Source of the DNA: an uncultured Eubacteriales bacterium
GTDB lineage: Bacteria; Bacillota_A; Clostridia; Christensenellales; Aristaeellaceae
Length of the DNA stretch: 6,529 nt
Reading direction: 5' to 3'
Assembly (NCBI GenBank): GCA_900321945.1
Contig: ONXY01000037.1
Span: 1 to 6,529 of the forward strand
Position numbers and translations under genes: made by a program. Positions 5,559 through 6,529 of this stretch are shown piece by piece (the first letter of the stretch is position 1; each line of letters begins with the position of its first letter). The notes under the pieces are model-generated. The model ran no database searches. It had not been told where the DNA came from and was given only the letters and a program-made list of their open reading frames with translations.

Positions 5559-6382
5559 TGTTTTTCCTCAAGCCCGTTCACGAAGGCCGCCGGAATCAGG
5601 CTTCTCAGGGGCAGAAGCGGAACGGTCAGCAGCGCGCCGGCCAGCAGGATGATCAGCGTCCCCCGCGTGGAGGGCAGATGAACCGTTTTCATCAGCAGGC
5701 CGTTCAGATCGGATACCGCGGGAAGATACCGGAAAATTACGATGATCAGCGCCGCGAGCAGCGGCAGAACGGCGGTCAGGCCGGTCAGCCAGGCCAGCAG
5801 GATTTTCCCGTGGCGGCCCCGGATGATCCCCATGTCCCCGCGGGCGAAGGCGTGCCGGGCCCCGCTGTGGAACGCGAAGCCGAACAGCAGAATCAGCAGC
5901 GAGCCCGCCAGCATGAGCACGAGCACCAGAATGCCCCGCATCTGATCCCCGCCGCCCAGTTCCTTCTTGATCATCCGCAGAACGGTGAAGCTGTCCATGT
6001 CCCCGGAATAATGCGTCCAGGCCAGCCAGAGCAGCGCGGCCAGCGGCAGGGCCCAGAGCAGCAGGAAGAAAACCCGCTTCAGTCCGCAGAGCAGCTTCGC
6101 GCCGTAGTCCGACAGATCCGCCAGCCCCCGGCTTCCGAGATCGCCCCCGCGCAGCGCGCCCCGCATGACCCGCGCCGCGTTCATCCTCGCCGGGAGCATC
6201 AGGAAGATCCACAGCAGCAGCGTCAGGCCGATCCCGAGGGCCGGCAGCCCCTCCGCCAGCAGCAGCGCCGGCGCCAGGCAGATCAGTCTCAGGCAGATCT
6301 CCGTCAGCAGGAACCGGGCGGTTCCGCCGGCCGAAGCGGTATAAGCCCTCCGCGCGTCCCGGACGGCCTGGGAAATCTTCAT
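5555..6382 (-). CDS. Six-span membrane protein of unknown function
   Basis: I do not recognise this 275-residue protein. It opens with a short amphipathic segment (1-20), then shows about six hydrophobic spans near residues 23-43, 47-64, 103-122, 150-170, 193-217 and 240-262. The loop at 66-100 contains several arginines and the loop at 173-192 is basic (ARHAFARGDMGIIRGRHGK), which suggests these face the cytoplasm. No catalytic or cofactor motif is visible. An amphipathic start followed by six spans loosely recalls DUF975-type proteins of Bacillota, but no motif confirms this. The ATG is preceded by an AGGGGG Shine-Dalgarno in the 15-nt gap after the MATE gene, and its TGA overlaps the rsuA GTG. 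It is therefore firmly in the operon, but its neighbours give no consistent clue to its function. Confidence 0.85.
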   Translation of the reverse strand: MKISQAVRDARRAYTASAGGTARFLLTEICLRLICLAPALLLAEGLPALGIGLTLLLWIFLMLPARMNAARVMRGALRGGDLGSRGLADLSDYGAKLLCGLKRVFFLLLWALPLAALLWLAWTHYSGDMDSFTVLRMIKKELGGGDQMRGILVLVLMLAGSLLILLFGFAFHSGARHAFARGDMGIIRGRHGKILLAWLTGLTAVLPLLAALIIVIFRYLPAVSDLNGLLMKTVHLPSTRGTLIILLAGALLTVPLLPLRSLIPAAFVNGLEEKQ

Positions 6383-6397
6383 GCTCTTTTCCCCCTT

Positions 6398-6529
6398 TCA
6401 GGTCCGCGCGGGCAGGCTGTTCAGCTTTTTCCGCGCGATGGTCAGATAACACAGCAGATGAATGGCGAACGTTACGCTCCAGGAAATCGGATAGGACACG
6501 TACAGCGTTTCCAGGGCCGGATTCGCCGC
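6398..6529 (-). CDS. C-terminal end of a MATE-family multidrug/toxin exporter (partial)
   Basis: Reading the minus strand from the window edge gives 43 in-frame residues ending at TGA (6398-6400). The stretch ETLYVSYPISWSVTFAIHLL followed by CYLTIARKKL resembles the end of MATE-family transporters: a loop, the conserved (S/W)xPISW entry into the last helix, a hydrophobic span and a basic tail. MATE proteins export drugs or metabolites in exchange for sodium or protons. The first roughly 400 residues lie outside the window. It lies 15 nt upstream of the six-span membrane protein and is the most upstream visible gene of the operon. The call rests on a short segment, so the family is likely but not certain. 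Confidence 0.65.
   Translation of the reverse strand, partial: AANPALETLYVSYPISWSVTFAIHLLCYLTIARKKLNSLPART

Noticed and set aside
4089..5681. A 530-codon open frame on the plus strand spanning the methyltransferase and rsuA
   Set aside because: It runs antisense across two well-supported genes, an intergenic terminator and part of a third gene. The composition (Arg, Pro, Gln, His) is typical of a shadow frame in GC-rich DNA.
1..6529. CRISPR arrays, tRNA or rRNA genes, insertion sequences, phage or defence genes
   Set aside because: No regularly spaced repeats, cloverleaf sequences, transposase motifs or terminal inverted repeats were seen. All substantial coding space is explained by housekeeping, transport and glycosidase genes.

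Overview
This 6.5 kb window is GC-rich chromosomal DNA that looks like a member of the Bacillota (class Clostridia or close to it), probably from a fibre-rich gut or rumen. The basis is a Ktr-type potassium uptake pair, a secreted arabinan/xylan-type GH43 hydrolase, a YbxB-like methyltransferase, strong Shine-Dalgarno sites and extended -10 promoters. The taxonomic call is an inference; there is no rRNA or marker gene to settle it.

Left part (1-2537). The minus strand carries a potassium uptake operon: ktrB (membrane channel subunit, best start 2165) followed after 100 bp by ktrA (single-RCK regulatory subunit). A hairpin follows ktrA at the window edge. Upstream of ktrB lies a 372-bp divergent control region. 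It holds a predicted minus-strand promoter about 165 nt before the ktrB start, a GC-rich leader that can fold extensively, a perfect 12-bp palindrome, an AT-cored inverted repeat, and a good plus-strand promoter for the next gene.

Middle (2538-4043). One plus-strand gene encodes a secreted two-domain glycosidase: signal peptide, GH43 five-bladed propeller, and a shortened CBM6-like domain. It ends at a strong bidirectional terminator (4068-4120) shared with the convergent operon.

Right part (4149-6529). The minus strand reads, in transcription order: the end of a MATE-family transporter (C-terminal 43 residues, recognised here from its last codons), an unidentified six-span membrane protein, an RsuA-type 16S rRNA pseudouridine synthase and a YbxB/RsmC-type methyltransferase. 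The first two genes are 15 nt apart, the second and third overlap by 4 nt (GTGA), and the last gap is 54 bp, so this is very probably one transcription unit. The last gap contains a hairpin plus T-run that faces the opposite way to the operon.

I see no CRISPR array, tRNA, rRNA, insertion sequence or phage gene. The gene content is mostly ordinary. The parts worth a second look are the ktrB leader, the palindromes in the divergent region, the opposite-facing terminator, the degenerate-looking CBM6 domain and the unidentified membrane protein.
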